In this document: one piece after another, positions 18,123 through 25,923 of the stretch | Layout of the letters: each line of letters begins with the position of its first letter | Numbering within the stretch: the first letter of the stretch is position 1 | DNA from: Phyllobacterium endophyticum | Lineage (GTDB): Bacteria; Pseudomonadota; Alphaproteobacteria; Rhizobiales; Rhizobiaceae | Direction of reading: 5' to 3' | Assembly: GCF_003010935.1 (NCBI RefSeq) | Contig: NZ_PGGN01000001.1 | Coordinates: 1,302,001-1,366,000, forward strand | DNA: 64,000 nt | Position numbers and translations under genes: made by a program | Notes under the pieces: generated by a model | Seen by the model: the letters and a program-made list of their open reading frames with translations, nothing else | What the model was told of the DNA's origin: nothing | The model's database searches: none

Positions 18123-19744
18123 ATTCGCGTGCCCAAGATGACGCGCGCGACGAAGGGGTCTACGACTTCATCATCATAGGAGCGGGATCGGCGGGCTGCG
18201 TCCTTGCTAACCGGCTGTCCGCCGATCCGAAAAATCGAGTACTCCTCCTCGAGGCTGGAGGCAGCGACCGCTACCACTGGATTCATGTGCCGATCGGCTA
18301 TCTCTTCTGCATGGGTAATCCCCGCACCGACTGGATGATGAGGACGGCGGTGGAGCCTGGTCTCAACGGCCGCTCCTTGCCCTATCCCCGCGGCAAGGTC
18401 CTTGGCGGATGCTCTTCGATCAACGGAATGATCTACATGCGTGGGCAAGCCGCCGATTACGACAATTGGCGGCAGGCGGGAAATACAGGCTGGGGCTGGG
18501 ATGACGTCCTGCCGTATTTCCTGAAGTCCGAGGACAATTATCGCGGGCGTTCTTCCATGCATGGGGCGGGTGGGGAATGGCGGGTGGAGAGGCAACGGCT
18601 TTCCTGGCCCATTCTCGACGCCTTCCGCGATGCCGCGGAAGAGCTCGGCATTCGCAAGACCGACGATTTCAATGCAGGCGACAATGAGGGCTCGGGATAT
18701 TTCGAGGTGAACCAACGCGGCGGATTCCGCTGGAACACGACGAGGGCGTTTCTGCGACCGGCGCTCAAGCGGCGCAACCTTCGCGTTGTCACCGGGGCCG
18801 AGGTCGAACGGCTCGAGTTCGATGGCAAGCGCGCGGTACGTGTCCGCTACCGCCTGCAGGGCAGAACCCGCATTGCGACGGCAGCGGGAGAAATCATCCT
18901 TTCGGCAGGAGCCATCAACTCGCCCAAGATTCTCGAACTTTCAGGGGTCGGAGATCCCGGCATTCTGGCGCGTGCAGGCGTCGAGCCGAACCATGAGCTG
19001 CGCGGCGTCGGAGGAAATCTGCAGGATCATTTGCAGATACGTACCGTGTTCCGCATCGAAGGTGCGAAGACGCTGAACCAGCTTTATCACAATCTTTTTT
19101 CGAGAGCCGCCATGGGCCTCGAATATGTTCTCCGGCGCTCCGGTCCGCTATCGATGGCGCCCAGCCAGCTCGGTATTTTCGCAAGAAGCGATCCGGCGCT
19201 GGCGACGGCTGACCTCGAGTACCACATACAGCCGCTCAGCACCGATCGCCTTGGCGAGCCCTTGCATCGCTATCCTGCAGTGACTGTTTCGGTGTGCAAT
19301 CTGCGTCCGGAAAGCCGGGGCACCGTCCATATTTCAGGGCCGGAGCCGTGTGTTGCGCCGGACATCCAGCCAAATTACCTCTCGACGGTCGGTGACAGGC
19401 TGCTCGCCGCAAGGTCCATCCGTCACGCCCGCAATCTCATGGCGGCAAAGGCCGTCATGAGGTACCGGCCCGAAGAGATGCTGCCTGGTCGCGAATATCA
19501 AAGCGATGAGGAATTGATCCACCGCGCTGGCGATATCGCAACGACGATCTTTCATCCCGTCGGAACATGCAGGATGGGCAGCGACGACCTCGCCGTAGTC
19601 GATAGTAATCTGAAGGTTCGCGGTCTGGAAAAGCTGCGTGTGGTCGACGCTTCCATAATGCCGTCGATCGTTTCAGGAAACACGAATTCACCTGTTATCA
19701 TGATCGCCGAAAAAGCAGCCAACCTCATTCTCGCCGATAAATAA
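18119..19744 (+). CDS. GMC-family FAD oxidoreductase (choline dehydrogenase-like)
   Basis: A 541-residue glucose-methanol-choline oxidoreductase. An N-terminal dinucleotide fold ([17 protein letters not shown], about residues 16-32) is followed by the GMC signatures [21 protein letters not shown] and [17 protein letters not shown]. The C-terminal catalytic region has HPVGTCRMG and [15 protein letters not shown]. Such enzymes oxidise an alcohol or sugar hydroxyl to carbonyl. The GTG start overlaps the kinase stop (GTGA). It is the last gene of the catabolic cluster. It could oxidise the imported polyol to the ketose used by the kinase; this is inference. Confidence 0.9.
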   Translation: MNSRAQDDARDEGVYDFIIIGAGSAGCVLANRLSADPKNRVLLLEAGGSDRYHWIHVPIGYLFCMGNPRTDWMMRTAVEPGLNGRSLPYPRGKVLGGCSSINGMIYMRGQAADYDNWRQAGNTGWGWDDVLPYFLKSEDNYRGRSSMHGAGGEWRVERQRLSWPILDAFRDAAEELGIRKTDDFNAGDNEGSGYFEVNQRGGFRWNTTRAFLRPALKRRNLRVVTGAEVERLEFDGKRAVRVRYRLQGRTRIATAAGEIILSAGAINSPKILELSGVGDPGILARAGVEPNHELRGVGGNLQDHLQIRTVFRIEGAKTLNQLYHNLFSRAAMGLEYVLRRSGPLSMAPSQLGIFARSDPALATADLEYHIQPLSTDRLGEPLHRYPAVTVSVCNLRPESRGTVHISGPEPCVAPDIQPNYLSTVGDRLLAARSIRHARNLMAAKAVMRYRPEEMLPGREYQSDEELIHRAGDIATTIFHPVGTCRMGSDDLAVVDSNLKVRGLEKLRVVDASIMPSIVSGNTNSPVIMIAEKAANLILADK

Positions 19745-19906
19745 GACGCCGCGCGGAGAACTGACTCTGGTTTGGAACTTCCCTTGCGGCGAAAATGTCA
19801 ATCAGGGCCCGTTGCGTTGCGATGTTCAGACTTTGGTCCGATTTCCCGCTCCCCCGACAATTGTAAGTTGCCGCGTGTCAACTAGGGGCATGGAAGGAGA
19901 TTGAAA

Positions 19907-20452
19907 ATGATTATAATCAAGAGAAGTCTCGTCACAGCAGCCTGCCTGGGCTTGTTCGTTGCAGGCGTAGCTTTCCCGATCGATCATCCCGGTTCCATGG
20001 GTGCGGCCTTGGCCAAGGATGGTGGCGGCAATGGCAAGGGCGGCAGCGGCGGCGGCGAGGGTAATGGCAAAGGCGGTGGACAGGGCAAGAGCGCTGGAGA
20101 TCACGGCAAGTCGTCCGACCGTGGCAAATCAGCCAAGGCTCATGACAAGTCAAAAGTCGACAAGGCCTCTGTCGATGTCGACGATGACGACGATGGCGAT
20201 GATAACGGCCTTGGCGCGCTGAACGCTGCCCATGCGTCGGCGCGGGCCAGGGACCGAGCTGCGCCAAACTCCGCGGTCGGCAAGATCGCGACGTACGAGC
20301 GCAGCCGGGATGAAGCCATGGCTCTGACCGATCCGGCACTGCGCGAACAGGCGCTTGACGACGCTGTTGCGGACCTTGAATCAGCGTTTGGCCGCACCCT
20401 TACGGACGATCAGGTCGATCGTATCGATGCCCTTCTGGATGCGAGGCAGTAG
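19907..20452 (+). CDS. Secreted Gly/Lys/Asp-rich protein of unknown function
   Basis: A 181-residue protein. A signal peptide (MIIIKRSLVTAACLGLFVAG, probable cleavage near ALA|KDGG) leads into a low-complexity segment of GNGKGG-type repeats and Lys/Ser/Asp runs. An acidic stretch (DVDDDDDGDD) and a more ordered C-terminal half with helices (DPALREQALDDAVADLESAFG) follow. AAGGAG at 19894-19899 is seven bases from the ATG at 19907. I do not recognise a named family; similar small secreted proteins are common in rhizobia. The charged disordered region could bind metal or polyanions. It stands alone between the GMC gene and the next membrane-protein gene. Confidence 0.75.
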   Translation: MIIIKRSLVTAACLGLFVAGVAFPIDHPGSMGAALAKDGGGNGKGGSGGGEGNGKGGGQGKSAGDHGKSSDRGKSAKAHDKSKVDKASVDVDDDDDGDDNGLGALNAAHASARARDRAAPNSAVGKIATYERSRDEAMALTDPALREQALDDAVADLESAFGRTLTDDQVDRIDALLDARQ

Positions 20453-20498
20453 GGCATCCCCCTGAACAATCCATGTGGCGGATCGCGGCCGGGAAGCA

Positions 20499-20516
20499 TT
20501 CCGGCTGAAGCCGGAG
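20499..20516 (+). terminator. Hairpin after the secreted Gly/Lys/Asp-rich protein gene
   Basis: The short stem CCGGC-TGAA-GCCGG, extendable by flanking T-A and T-G pairs, lies about 45 bases after the stop. There is no T-run, so activity as an intrinsic terminator is doubtful. Confidence 0.35.
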
Positions 20517-20551
20517 CGGGTAGCAAAGGGTGCTGCTCGCCCCAGCTTTGT

Positions 20552-20576
20552 GGAACCTTGAATGGAGCTGCGGGTT
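20552..20576 (+). promoter_or_regulatory. Candidate EcfG (general stress sigma) promoter
   Basis: GGAAC at 20552-20556, a 16-base spacer, then GGTT at 20573-20576. This is close to the GGAAC-N16/17-CGTT pattern of alphaproteobacterial EcfG promoters, with one -10 mismatch. It lies 30 bases before the preferred start of the downstream gene, which would be transcribed from about 20583. Confidence 0.4.
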
Positions 20577-20606
20577 TACCAAGCCTACGATAAGGACCCG
20601 ATCCGC

Positions 20607-21017
20607 ATGACACGTCCCAATGTATTCCACCGCTATGCTTACGCTTGGCTGACCCTGCTTTTCTTCGGGGTCAGCATATTCCTTCATTGGCTATTCGGCT
20701 GGTACGCTTACGTTTCGGAAACTGCCGAGCACGGCCAAAGCCCGATCGTATCGGACTATCTGGTCACGATGCTGCGCGACACATTCGAGAATTGGCAATC
20801 GGAATTCCTTCAATTGCTATGGCAGGTCGTCGGCCTGGCATACTTTCTTTACCTCGGCTCGCCGGCATCGAAAGAAAATGACGACCGCATGGAAGCAAAG
20901 ATCGACGCTCTCATCCGTCTGAATGGTGGAGAAAAGGCAGAAAAGCTGCTGGCTGAGATCGATGAGACATATTTGCGAAAACATGGTCACGCACAGCCCC
21001 ATCCTGAGTCCGCTTGA
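20607..21017 (+). CDS. Small two-helix membrane protein (DUF6766-like)
   Basis: A 136-residue inner-membrane protein. A first hydrophobic helix (YAYAWLTLLFFGVSIFLHWL) and a second near residues 68-86 (LLWQVVGLAYFLYLGSPASK) are followed by a charged cytoplasmic tail. The pattern NWQSEFLQLLWQ between the helices matches a family of uncharacterised proteins common in rhizobia (DUF6766, from memory). I start at 20607, which has AAGGA ten bases upstream. An in-frame ATG at 20562 would lie inside the candidate EcfG promoter. The function is unknown; a stress role is suggested only by that promoter. Confidence 0.75.
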   Translation: MTRPNVFHRYAYAWLTLLFFGVSIFLHWLFGWYAYVSETAEHGQSPIVSDYLVTMLRDTFENWQSEFLQLLWQVVGLAYFLYLGSPASKENDDRMEAKIDALIRLNGGEKAEKLLAEIDETYLRKHGHAQPHPESA

Positions 21018-21083
21018 GACGGCGCGCCGCGGCACCGCAGAAGTTCAGGTGCCGCAATCTGCAGGAACGTTATTGCTGCACCC

Positions 21084-22313
21084 TTACCGCTCATCTTGCC
21101 GTCGCTGGAGCCGGGCGATCAGCGCGAATGACACGGCAGCCATTATTCCGAATCCGACGCATATTGTCAGGGATAGGCTGATACCGGCCCGATGCAGGAT
21201 GAATGCGAAGACAAAGGGCGCGGCCGACGATGCAATGAGCCTGACTGCAGTGGATTTGCCGATGCGTTCGCCATAGCCGTGACTGCCGAACAGGGCGAGC
21301 GGAAGTGTTCCCTGCGCGATACTCGAGAGGCCGCTGCCGAGGCCGAACAGAATGGCAAAAGCCACCGCTCCAGTCAGCGCGCTTCCGGTCCATAGCAGAA
21401 GTGCAACTGCCCCCGACATCAAACCCGTGGAGATGAGCGCCAGGGCAAGAGGGCGCAACTTATTGCCACTCAGAAGGCTGATCAGCCGGCTTGCCACCTG
21501 TGCCGGACCGAACAGGGTGCCTACCAGGACACTGACGCCCCCAAGTCCCAGCGCCGCCAGAATGGGCAGCATGTGGATAAGGATTGCCGCGTTGACAAAT
21601 CCGAGGAACGCAAAGCCACAGACCATAAGGATGAACCCGGCGCGAATATGCTCGCTTGAGAGCATGGGTTCGACTGTCGACGCCATTGTTCTGTTCGCGA
21701 GCCTTCTTTGGCTGCGTGATAGCATTGCCAGCCATGAATGCACCGGCAGGCAAACGACGATATGGGCGGCTGCAAAGACATCGTAGACCTCGCGCCATGA
21801 GAGGTAGGCATGAAGTTCGGTCGTCACGGGCCACAGGATAGTTGACGCGAACCCGGCGATCAGCGTGAGGTGAGTAATGCGAATCCGCGCCGTTTCCGGG
21901 TCCATCTGCACCAGCAGGGCAAAGGCTGCGTTGTAAAGAACGAAGGTCGATGCGAGATGGATCGCCACAAGGCCGATGAAAAAGCTTGGTATGTTCGCCG
22001 AATGGGCGCACAGCACAAGGGCGGCGGCGGCAGCCACCGATCCAGGTGCCATGATGGCGCCGGCGCCGTACCTGTCGATCCACCGTCCGGCCCACGGAGA
22101 GGCCAGGCCGCTGACAAGCAGCGATGCGGAGAACGCTCCGAACACCCAGTCGGAGGCAAGGCCGTAGTCCGCCCCCATGGACGGTGCGAGAACGCTGAAG
22201 CTGTAATAGAGCGTGCCATAGCCGATGATTTGCGTCACTCCTAGTCCCGCTACGGCGAGCCGGCTTTGGGTGAAAAGCCTGAAGATACCATGAAACGCCG
22301 TTCGTGCGTTCAT
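21084..22313 (-). CDS. Major facilitator superfamily transporter
   Basis: A 409-residue transporter with about 12 hydrophobic segments in two halves, beginning GLGVTQIIGYGTLYYSFSVL. It resembles the monocarboxylate/oxalate-type MFS group, which has SPWAGRWIDRYG between helices 2 and 3. Its ATG overlaps the TGA of the upstream ArsR gene by four bases, so the regulator and transporter form one operon. Coupling to a Cys-rich ArsR makes efflux of a metalloid or metal-linked compound likely. This is inference; the substrate cannot be read from the sequence. Confidence 0.85.
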   Translation of the reverse strand: MNARTAFHGIFRLFTQSRLAVAGLGVTQIIGYGTLYYSFSVLAPSMGADYGLASDWVFGAFSASLLVSGLASPWAGRWIDRYGAGAIMAPGSVAAAAALVLCAHSANIPSFFIGLVAIHLASTFVLYNAAFALLVQMDPETARIRITHLTLIAGFASTILWPVTTELHAYLSWREVYDVFAAAHIVVCLPVHSWLAMLSRSQRRLANRTMASTVEPMLSSEHIRAGFILMVCGFAFLGFVNAAILIHMLPILAALGLGGVSVLVGTLFGPAQVASRLISLLSGNKLRPLALALISTGLMSGAVALLLWTGSALTGAVAFAILFGLGSGLSSIAQGTLPLALFGSHGYGERIGKSTAVRLIASSAAPFVFAFILHRAGISLSLTICVGFGIMAAVSFALIARLQRRQDER

Positions 22314-22639
22314 GCTTCGCAGGTTTCGGCACAGGCATTGCCTGCAGGATCGCACCGTCCCTGACAGCAATCCTTCATGAGAAATTCGATCAGGCCGGAG
22401 AGGGCAGGGTAGGCGGCGCTGTAGATGATCGAGCGTGCCTCGCGCCTTGACCGGATCAGTCCCGCCCGTTCGAGATGGCTGAGATGGAAAGAAGTTTTCG
22501 ACGACGACGCGCCCATGGCCTCGCCGACCGCGCCAGCGGCCATTCCATCCGGTCCCGCTTTGACGAGCAAGCGAACAATTCGAAGCCGGGTTTCCTGCGA
22601 AAGCGACCCAAAGGCGGCGAGGGCTTGCAATTCGTTCAT
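22310..22639 (-). CDS. ArsR-family regulator with a Cys-rich metal-sensing tail
   Basis: A 109-residue winged-helix repressor. The DNA-recognition region is MGASSSKTSFHLSHLERAGLI followed by the wing SRREARSIIYSA. The C-terminus carries Cys91, Cys92, Cys96, Cys103 and Cys107 (DCCQGRC then CAETC). Paired plus nearby cysteines at the C-terminus are the As(III)-site arrangement known from Acidithiobacillus ferrooxidans ArsR. The usual N-terminal ELCVCDL sensor is absent. GAGG is five bases before the second of two tandem ATGs, which I take as the start. An operator-like palindrome sits just upstream at 22648-22667. Confidence 0.88.
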   Translation of the reverse strand: MNELQALAAFGSLSQETRLRIVRLLVKAGPDGMAAGAVGEAMGASSSKTSFHLSHLERAGLIRSRREARSIIYSAAYPALSGLIEFLMKDCCQGRCDPAGNACAETCEA

Positions 22640-22647
22640 CATTACCT

Positions 22648-22667
22648 CAATATCTCAAAAGATGTTG
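22648..22667 (-). promoter_or_regulatory. Candidate ArsR operator
   Basis: The near-perfect inverted repeat CAATATCT-CAAA-AGATGTTG (seven of eight positions pair) lies immediately before the ArsR ribosome site. Its position and size fit autorepression of the arsR-MFS operon. Confidence 0.5.
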
Positions 22668-22872
22668 AAATACTGGTAGCCGATCATGAAGAGGATGACC
22701 ATCCCTTCGCGCACGGATTTCCGCAACGAGGCCGCGGCTCCTTCGTCCTGCTGCCTTCCTGCTGTTGATAAGGCCGGCTGCTGCTCCTAGACGCGCAAGG
22801 GCTGTATCAGGGGCGAAGTCAGGTTGGAACCATATGCGCCTGCCGCCGTTTGGCAGGCGGAGGCCGCCGACC

Positions 22873-23211
22873 ATGACTGTTCTAGCGCGCTTTACTCGCA
22901 TCCTCATCGCCTGCCTTATGGCAGTTGCGCTATCTGCCGGCGCGGTGACGGTGCGGGCCGATGGCCACGATGCGGCTTCGCGCAATACTGTTGCCGATTG
23001 CGTGAGCCAACAGCGGATTGATGGCGGGCACAAGCATCCTTCCAATTACCAGATCCATTGCTGTTCGATCGCCCACTGCTGGGTTGCGGCAGAAATCGAT
23101 GCGCCGCCATTTGTTATTGCCGCGGCAGGCCTGCGGGTTGGTGACCTTACCAACACGTTGAACGTCGGCCCGGCGACAAACCGGCTCGATCGGCCCCCGC
23201 AGGTAATCTGA
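22873..23211 (+). CDS. Small secreted Cys/His-containing protein (DUF2946-like, uncertain)
   Basis: A 112-residue protein. A signal peptide (MTVLARFTRILIACLMAVAL, cleavage near VRA|DGHD) is followed by a short mature part with CVSQQRIDGGHKHPSNYQIHC and CSIAHCW, ending LDRPPQV. The Cys/His-rich centre and the RPP ending recall small DUF2946 proteins found near copper-resistance genes. I am not certain of that family. In-frame ATGs at 22765 and 22834 are possible, but only 22873 puts a signal peptide at the N-terminus. The copper-storage protein gene follows 177 bases downstream. A metal-related periplasmic role is inferred. Confidence 0.6.
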   Translation: MTVLARFTRILIACLMAVALSAGAVTVRADGHDAASRNTVADCVSQQRIDGGHKHPSNYQIHCCSIAHCWVAAEIDAPPFVIAAAGLRVGDLTNTLNVGPATNRLDRPPQVI

Positions 23212-23388
23212 TCGGTAGACGGATTCAAACCTGCGCGCCACCTCTCTGGCGATGGCACGCTTCAACGGAAATTACGCAATGATTATCCAATATGCACATG
23301 CTCGCGCCAGCAAGCCGGACTGCTGCCCCGCAGGCACTGACGGCGGGGCTGGACAAGCAGGCACACTGGAAACACAAGGAGAACTGTC

Positions 23389-23724
23389 ATGACACATCAT
23401 TTGAACGCTGAGATGAAGGCTTGCATCGACGAGTGCCTGTCCTGCTATGCAACTTGCCTTTCCACGGCAACCGGATACTGCCTTGAGATGGGCGGCGAAC
23501 ACACACAGAAGGAGCACTTCACTTTGATGCTCGCCTGCGCGGAAATCTGCCGGACTTCGGCGCACTTCATGCTCATCGGCTCCCCGCATCATACGCACGT
23601 CTGCCGCGAATGCGCTGAGATATGTTCCGAATGCTCCGACGATTGCGAGAGGATAGGCGACATGCAGGAATGTGTCGACGCCTGCCGCCGCTGCGCTGAG
23701 TCCTGCAGAAGGATGGCCGCCTGA
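23389..23724 (+). CDS. Four-helix-bundle copper-storage protein (Csp family)
   Basis: A 111-residue protein with 16 cysteines arranged along helices as CxxxC and CxxC pairs (Cys12, 16, 19, 23, 31, 50, 54, 72, 75, 79, 82, 86, 95, 99, 102, 106). It is rich in Glu and His and starts MTHHLNAEMKACIDECLSC. This is the pattern of Csp1/Csp3 copper-storage proteins (DUF326), whose bundle core binds many Cu(I) ions. No signal peptide or Tat motif is visible, so a cytosolic Csp3-like form is likely. AAGGAG precedes the start. A strong terminator follows at 23731-23768. Confidence 0.9.
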   Translation: MTHHLNAEMKACIDECLSCYATCLSTATGYCLEMGGEHTQKEHFTLMLACAEICRTSAHFMLIGSPHHTHVCRECAEICSECSDDCERIGDMQECVDACRRCAESCRRMAA

Positions 23725-23730
23725 CCTGAG

Positions 23731-23768
23731 AGAGAACCGCACGGGTGGCGCCGCCCGTGCGTTTCTCT
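23731..23768 (+). terminator. Terminator after the copper-storage protein gene
   Basis: The stem GCACGGG/CCCGTGC (23739-23745 with 23754-23760) is extended by outer arms AGAGAA (23731-23736) and TTCTCT (23763-23768). The 3' arm is T-rich. It starts about seven bases after the stop codon. Confidence 0.7.
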
Positions 23769-23966
23769 ACTTGAATTCCGATCGTCCAAATAGTCCCAAA
23801 CAGCGCAATCGCTGAAATCCGAATTGTACCTTCCTGTATCCGGCGCTGCCTGCGTACATGAAGTTACAATGGTCCGGCTCGCCCGACACATCAGCCATAC
23901 ATTTCCTCGTTTTAAGTGCGCCGTGATCAGTGGATTCGCCACTTTAACGCATGGAAGGACGATCGC

Positions 23967-24368
23967 ATGAGAGTTACCCGCATTATCGCTGCCGCCTTGA
24001 TGATCGCCGGCAGTGGACTATCGCTGGATCATTCATCCGCGCAGCAACAGCAAGTTCAGCGAACCGATCTGCTACAAAGCGATATCAGCATACCTGGGCG
24101 GGAGGTCAGTCAGGTTCGCGTCGACTTCGAACCGGGAGCAGTCTCGATAAAGCACTCTCACCCCGGTGAAGAGGTCGCCTATGTTATCGAGGGCTCGCTC
24201 GAATATCAGCTCGAGGGCAGGCAACCGGTAACCCTCAAGGCCGGCGAAACCTTGTTCATTCCGGCGGGAACCGTTCACCTGGCGAAGAACGTCAGCAACG
24301 GAAAATCGTCGGAGCTTGCCACCTACATCCTCGAAAAAGGAAAGCCCACCGTGGTGCCTGCCAAGTAG
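23967..24368 (+). CDS. Secreted single-domain cupin protein
   Basis: A 133-residue protein with a signal peptide (MRVTRIIAAALMIAGSGLSL, cleavage near SSA|QQQ) and one cupin barrel. Cupin motif 1 is seen in HSHPGEEVAYVIEGSLEYQLEG and motif 2 in AGETLFIPAGTVHLAKN. The His, Glu and second His that bind metal are in place. Cupins of this type are often periplasmic with unknown substrates. AAGGA is seven bases before the start at 23967; an in-frame start at 23916 would hide the signal peptide. It sits between the copper protein and the epoxide hydrolase operon with its own flanking gaps. Confidence 0.85.
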   Translation: MRVTRIIAAALMIAGSGLSLDHSSAQQQQVQRTDLLQSDISIPGREVSQVRVDFEPGAVSIKHSHPGEEVAYVIEGSLEYQLEGRQPVTLKAGETLFIPAGTVHLAKNVSNGKSSELATYILEKGKPTVVPAK

Positions 24369-24476
24369 GTCCCACATTCAGCCCCATCGCGATCGCGGAC
24401 GGGGCATCGCTTTCGGCATTTGCAAAGTCTTGGCCAGGTCGGTCGGGGGACCTCTCCCGGCTTCGGCATCGGTTCG

Positions 24477-24542
24477 CTTCAGAATATTTCAGATATCCTA
24501 ATATCGCTTAAGTCGACGCTGAGAACCCCGCGCCATACCCTT
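24477..24542 (+). promoter_or_regulatory. 66-bp promoter element shared with 29479-29544 (copy 1)
   Basis: Block 1 is CTTCAGAATATTTCAG, in which TTCAG recurs ten bases apart. A 13-base divergent stretch follows, then block 2 GCTTAAGTCGAC, an 11-base divergent stretch, and block 3 CGCGCCATACCCTT. The same three blocks with the same spacings occur before the minus-strand operon at 29384. It ends 39 bases before the epoxide hydrolase start. A 10-bp direct repeat upstream of a core promoter fits an OmpR/PhoB-type winged-helix activator, such as the one encoded at 29669. Confidence 0.75.
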
Positions 24543-24581
24543 TGCTTGCCGATTTCTATTCCGATGCCAAAGGAGAAAATC

Positions 24582-25862
24582 ATGTCAGCAATATCACTAT
24601 CCTCCACACGGCGGGAACTGCTTGCCTCGATGGCAGCTGCCGCAACCCTCAGCCTGCTTCCAAAGTCACTGCAGGCAGCCACCCCGGACACTAATATCCG
24701 TCCTTTTACCGCCCAAATCCCCGAAAAAGAGATCGTCGAACTTCGCCAGCGCGTGGCGGCGACCCGCTGGCCTGATCGCGAAACGGTCACTGACCGGTCC
24801 CAGGGCGCGCAATTGGCCAAAGTCCAGGATCTCGTTCGCCACTGGGGAACGGCCTATGACTGGCGCAAGGCCGAGGCAAAGTTGAATGCTCACCCGCAGT
24901 TCATCACCGAGATCGACGGGCTCGACATCCACTTCATCCATGTCCGTTCCCGGCATGCCAATGCCATGCCTTTGATCATGACCCATGGATGGCCGGGGTC
25001 GGTGTTCGAGTTGCTCAAGACGATCGGTCCGCTGACCGATCCGACAGCGCACGGCGGAAGCGCGGATGACGCCTTCCATCTGGTGCTCCCGTCCATGCCG
25101 GGCTACGGCTTCTCGGGCATCCCGAGAGAGACGGGATGGGGTCCCGACCGCATCGCCCGCGCATGGGACGAACTGATGCGCCGCCTGGGTTACGACCGTT
25201 ACGTCTCGCAGGGCGGCGATTGGGGTTCGGTCATCTCGGACGTGATGGCACGGCAGGCTCCGAAGGGGCTGCTCGGCATTCATGTCAACATGCCGGCAAC
25301 TGTTCCGCCCGACATTGCCAAGGCACTCGCCGATGGTGAGCCGGCGCCTGCCGGACTTTCCGCCGAAGAGAAAGCCGCCTACGAGCAGATGGACAACCTC
25401 TACAAGAAGGGGTCCGGCTACGCGCTCATGATGGTCACCCGCCCGCAGACCCTTGGCTATGCGCTGAACGACTCGCCCGTTGGCCTCGCCGCATGGTTTT
25501 ACGACAAGTTCGCGGACTGGACAGACAGCGGCGGCGATCCCGAACGCGTGCTCACCAAGGACGAGATGCTCGACGATATTTCCCTTTACTGGTTTACGGG
25601 AACGGCGACGTCCGGCGCTCGCCTCTATTGGGAAAACAACGCCAATAACTTCAATGCCGTCGACATTTCCATCCCCGCTGCCGTGACGGTGTTCCCGGGT
25701 GAAATCTACCAGGCGCCGAAGAGCTGGGCCGAGCGCGCCTATCACAACCTCATCTATTTCAACGAGGTCGACAAAGGCGGTCATTTCGCGGCGTGGGAAC
25801 AGCCGCAGCTTTTCAGCGCCGAGCTCAGGGCCGCATTCAGGCCGCTGCGCCAGTCGATCTGA
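24582..25862 (+). CDS. Exported (Tat) epoxide hydrolase, alpha/beta-hydrolase fold
   Basis: A 426-residue protein. It starts with a twin-arginine leader (SSTRRELLASMAAAATLSLL), followed by the epoxide hydrolase N-terminal domain (IRPFTAQIPEKEIVELRQRV..TRWPD). The hydrolase domain has the oxyanion HGWPGS, the nucleophile Asp213 in GGDWGS and His401 in KGGHFAAWEQP. Such enzymes open epoxides to diols. AAAGGAG is six bases upstream. It is the first gene of a four-gene plus-strand operon preceded by the shared 66-bp element. The substrate is unknown; export suggests detoxification or processing of an external compound. Confidence 0.9.
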   Translation: MSAISLSSTRRELLASMAAAATLSLLPKSLQAATPDTNIRPFTAQIPEKEIVELRQRVAATRWPDRETVTDRSQGAQLAKVQDLVRHWGTAYDWRKAEAKLNAHPQFITEIDGLDIHFIHVRSRHANAMPLIMTHGWPGSVFELLKTIGPLTDPTAHGGSADDAFHLVLPSMPGYGFSGIPRETGWGPDRIARAWDELMRRLGYDRYVSQGGDWGSVISDVMARQAPKGLLGIHVNMPATVPPDIAKALADGEPAPAGLSAEEKAAYEQMDNLYKKGSGYALMMVTRPQTLGYALNDSPVGLAAWFYDKFADWTDSGGDPERVLTKDEMLDDISLYWFTGTATSGARLYWENNANNFNAVDISIPAAVTVFPGEIYQAPKSWAERAYHNLIYFNEVDKGGHFAAWEQPQLFSAELRAAFRPLRQSI

Positions 25863-25923
25863 TCGATCAGGGACGCGCCCGACGGGTGCGCGTCCTCCCC
25901 CCGCAACTCTAGAGGAGGCTAAA

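Noticed and set aside
11991-19744. Assignment of the cluster as the erythritol (ery) operon
   Set aside because: SorC regulator, FGGY kinase and GlpD-like gene recall eryD, eryA and eryB, but the kinase looks LyxK-like, and an LsrF-type aldolase, an aldo/keto reductase and a GMC gene are not part of the ery locus.
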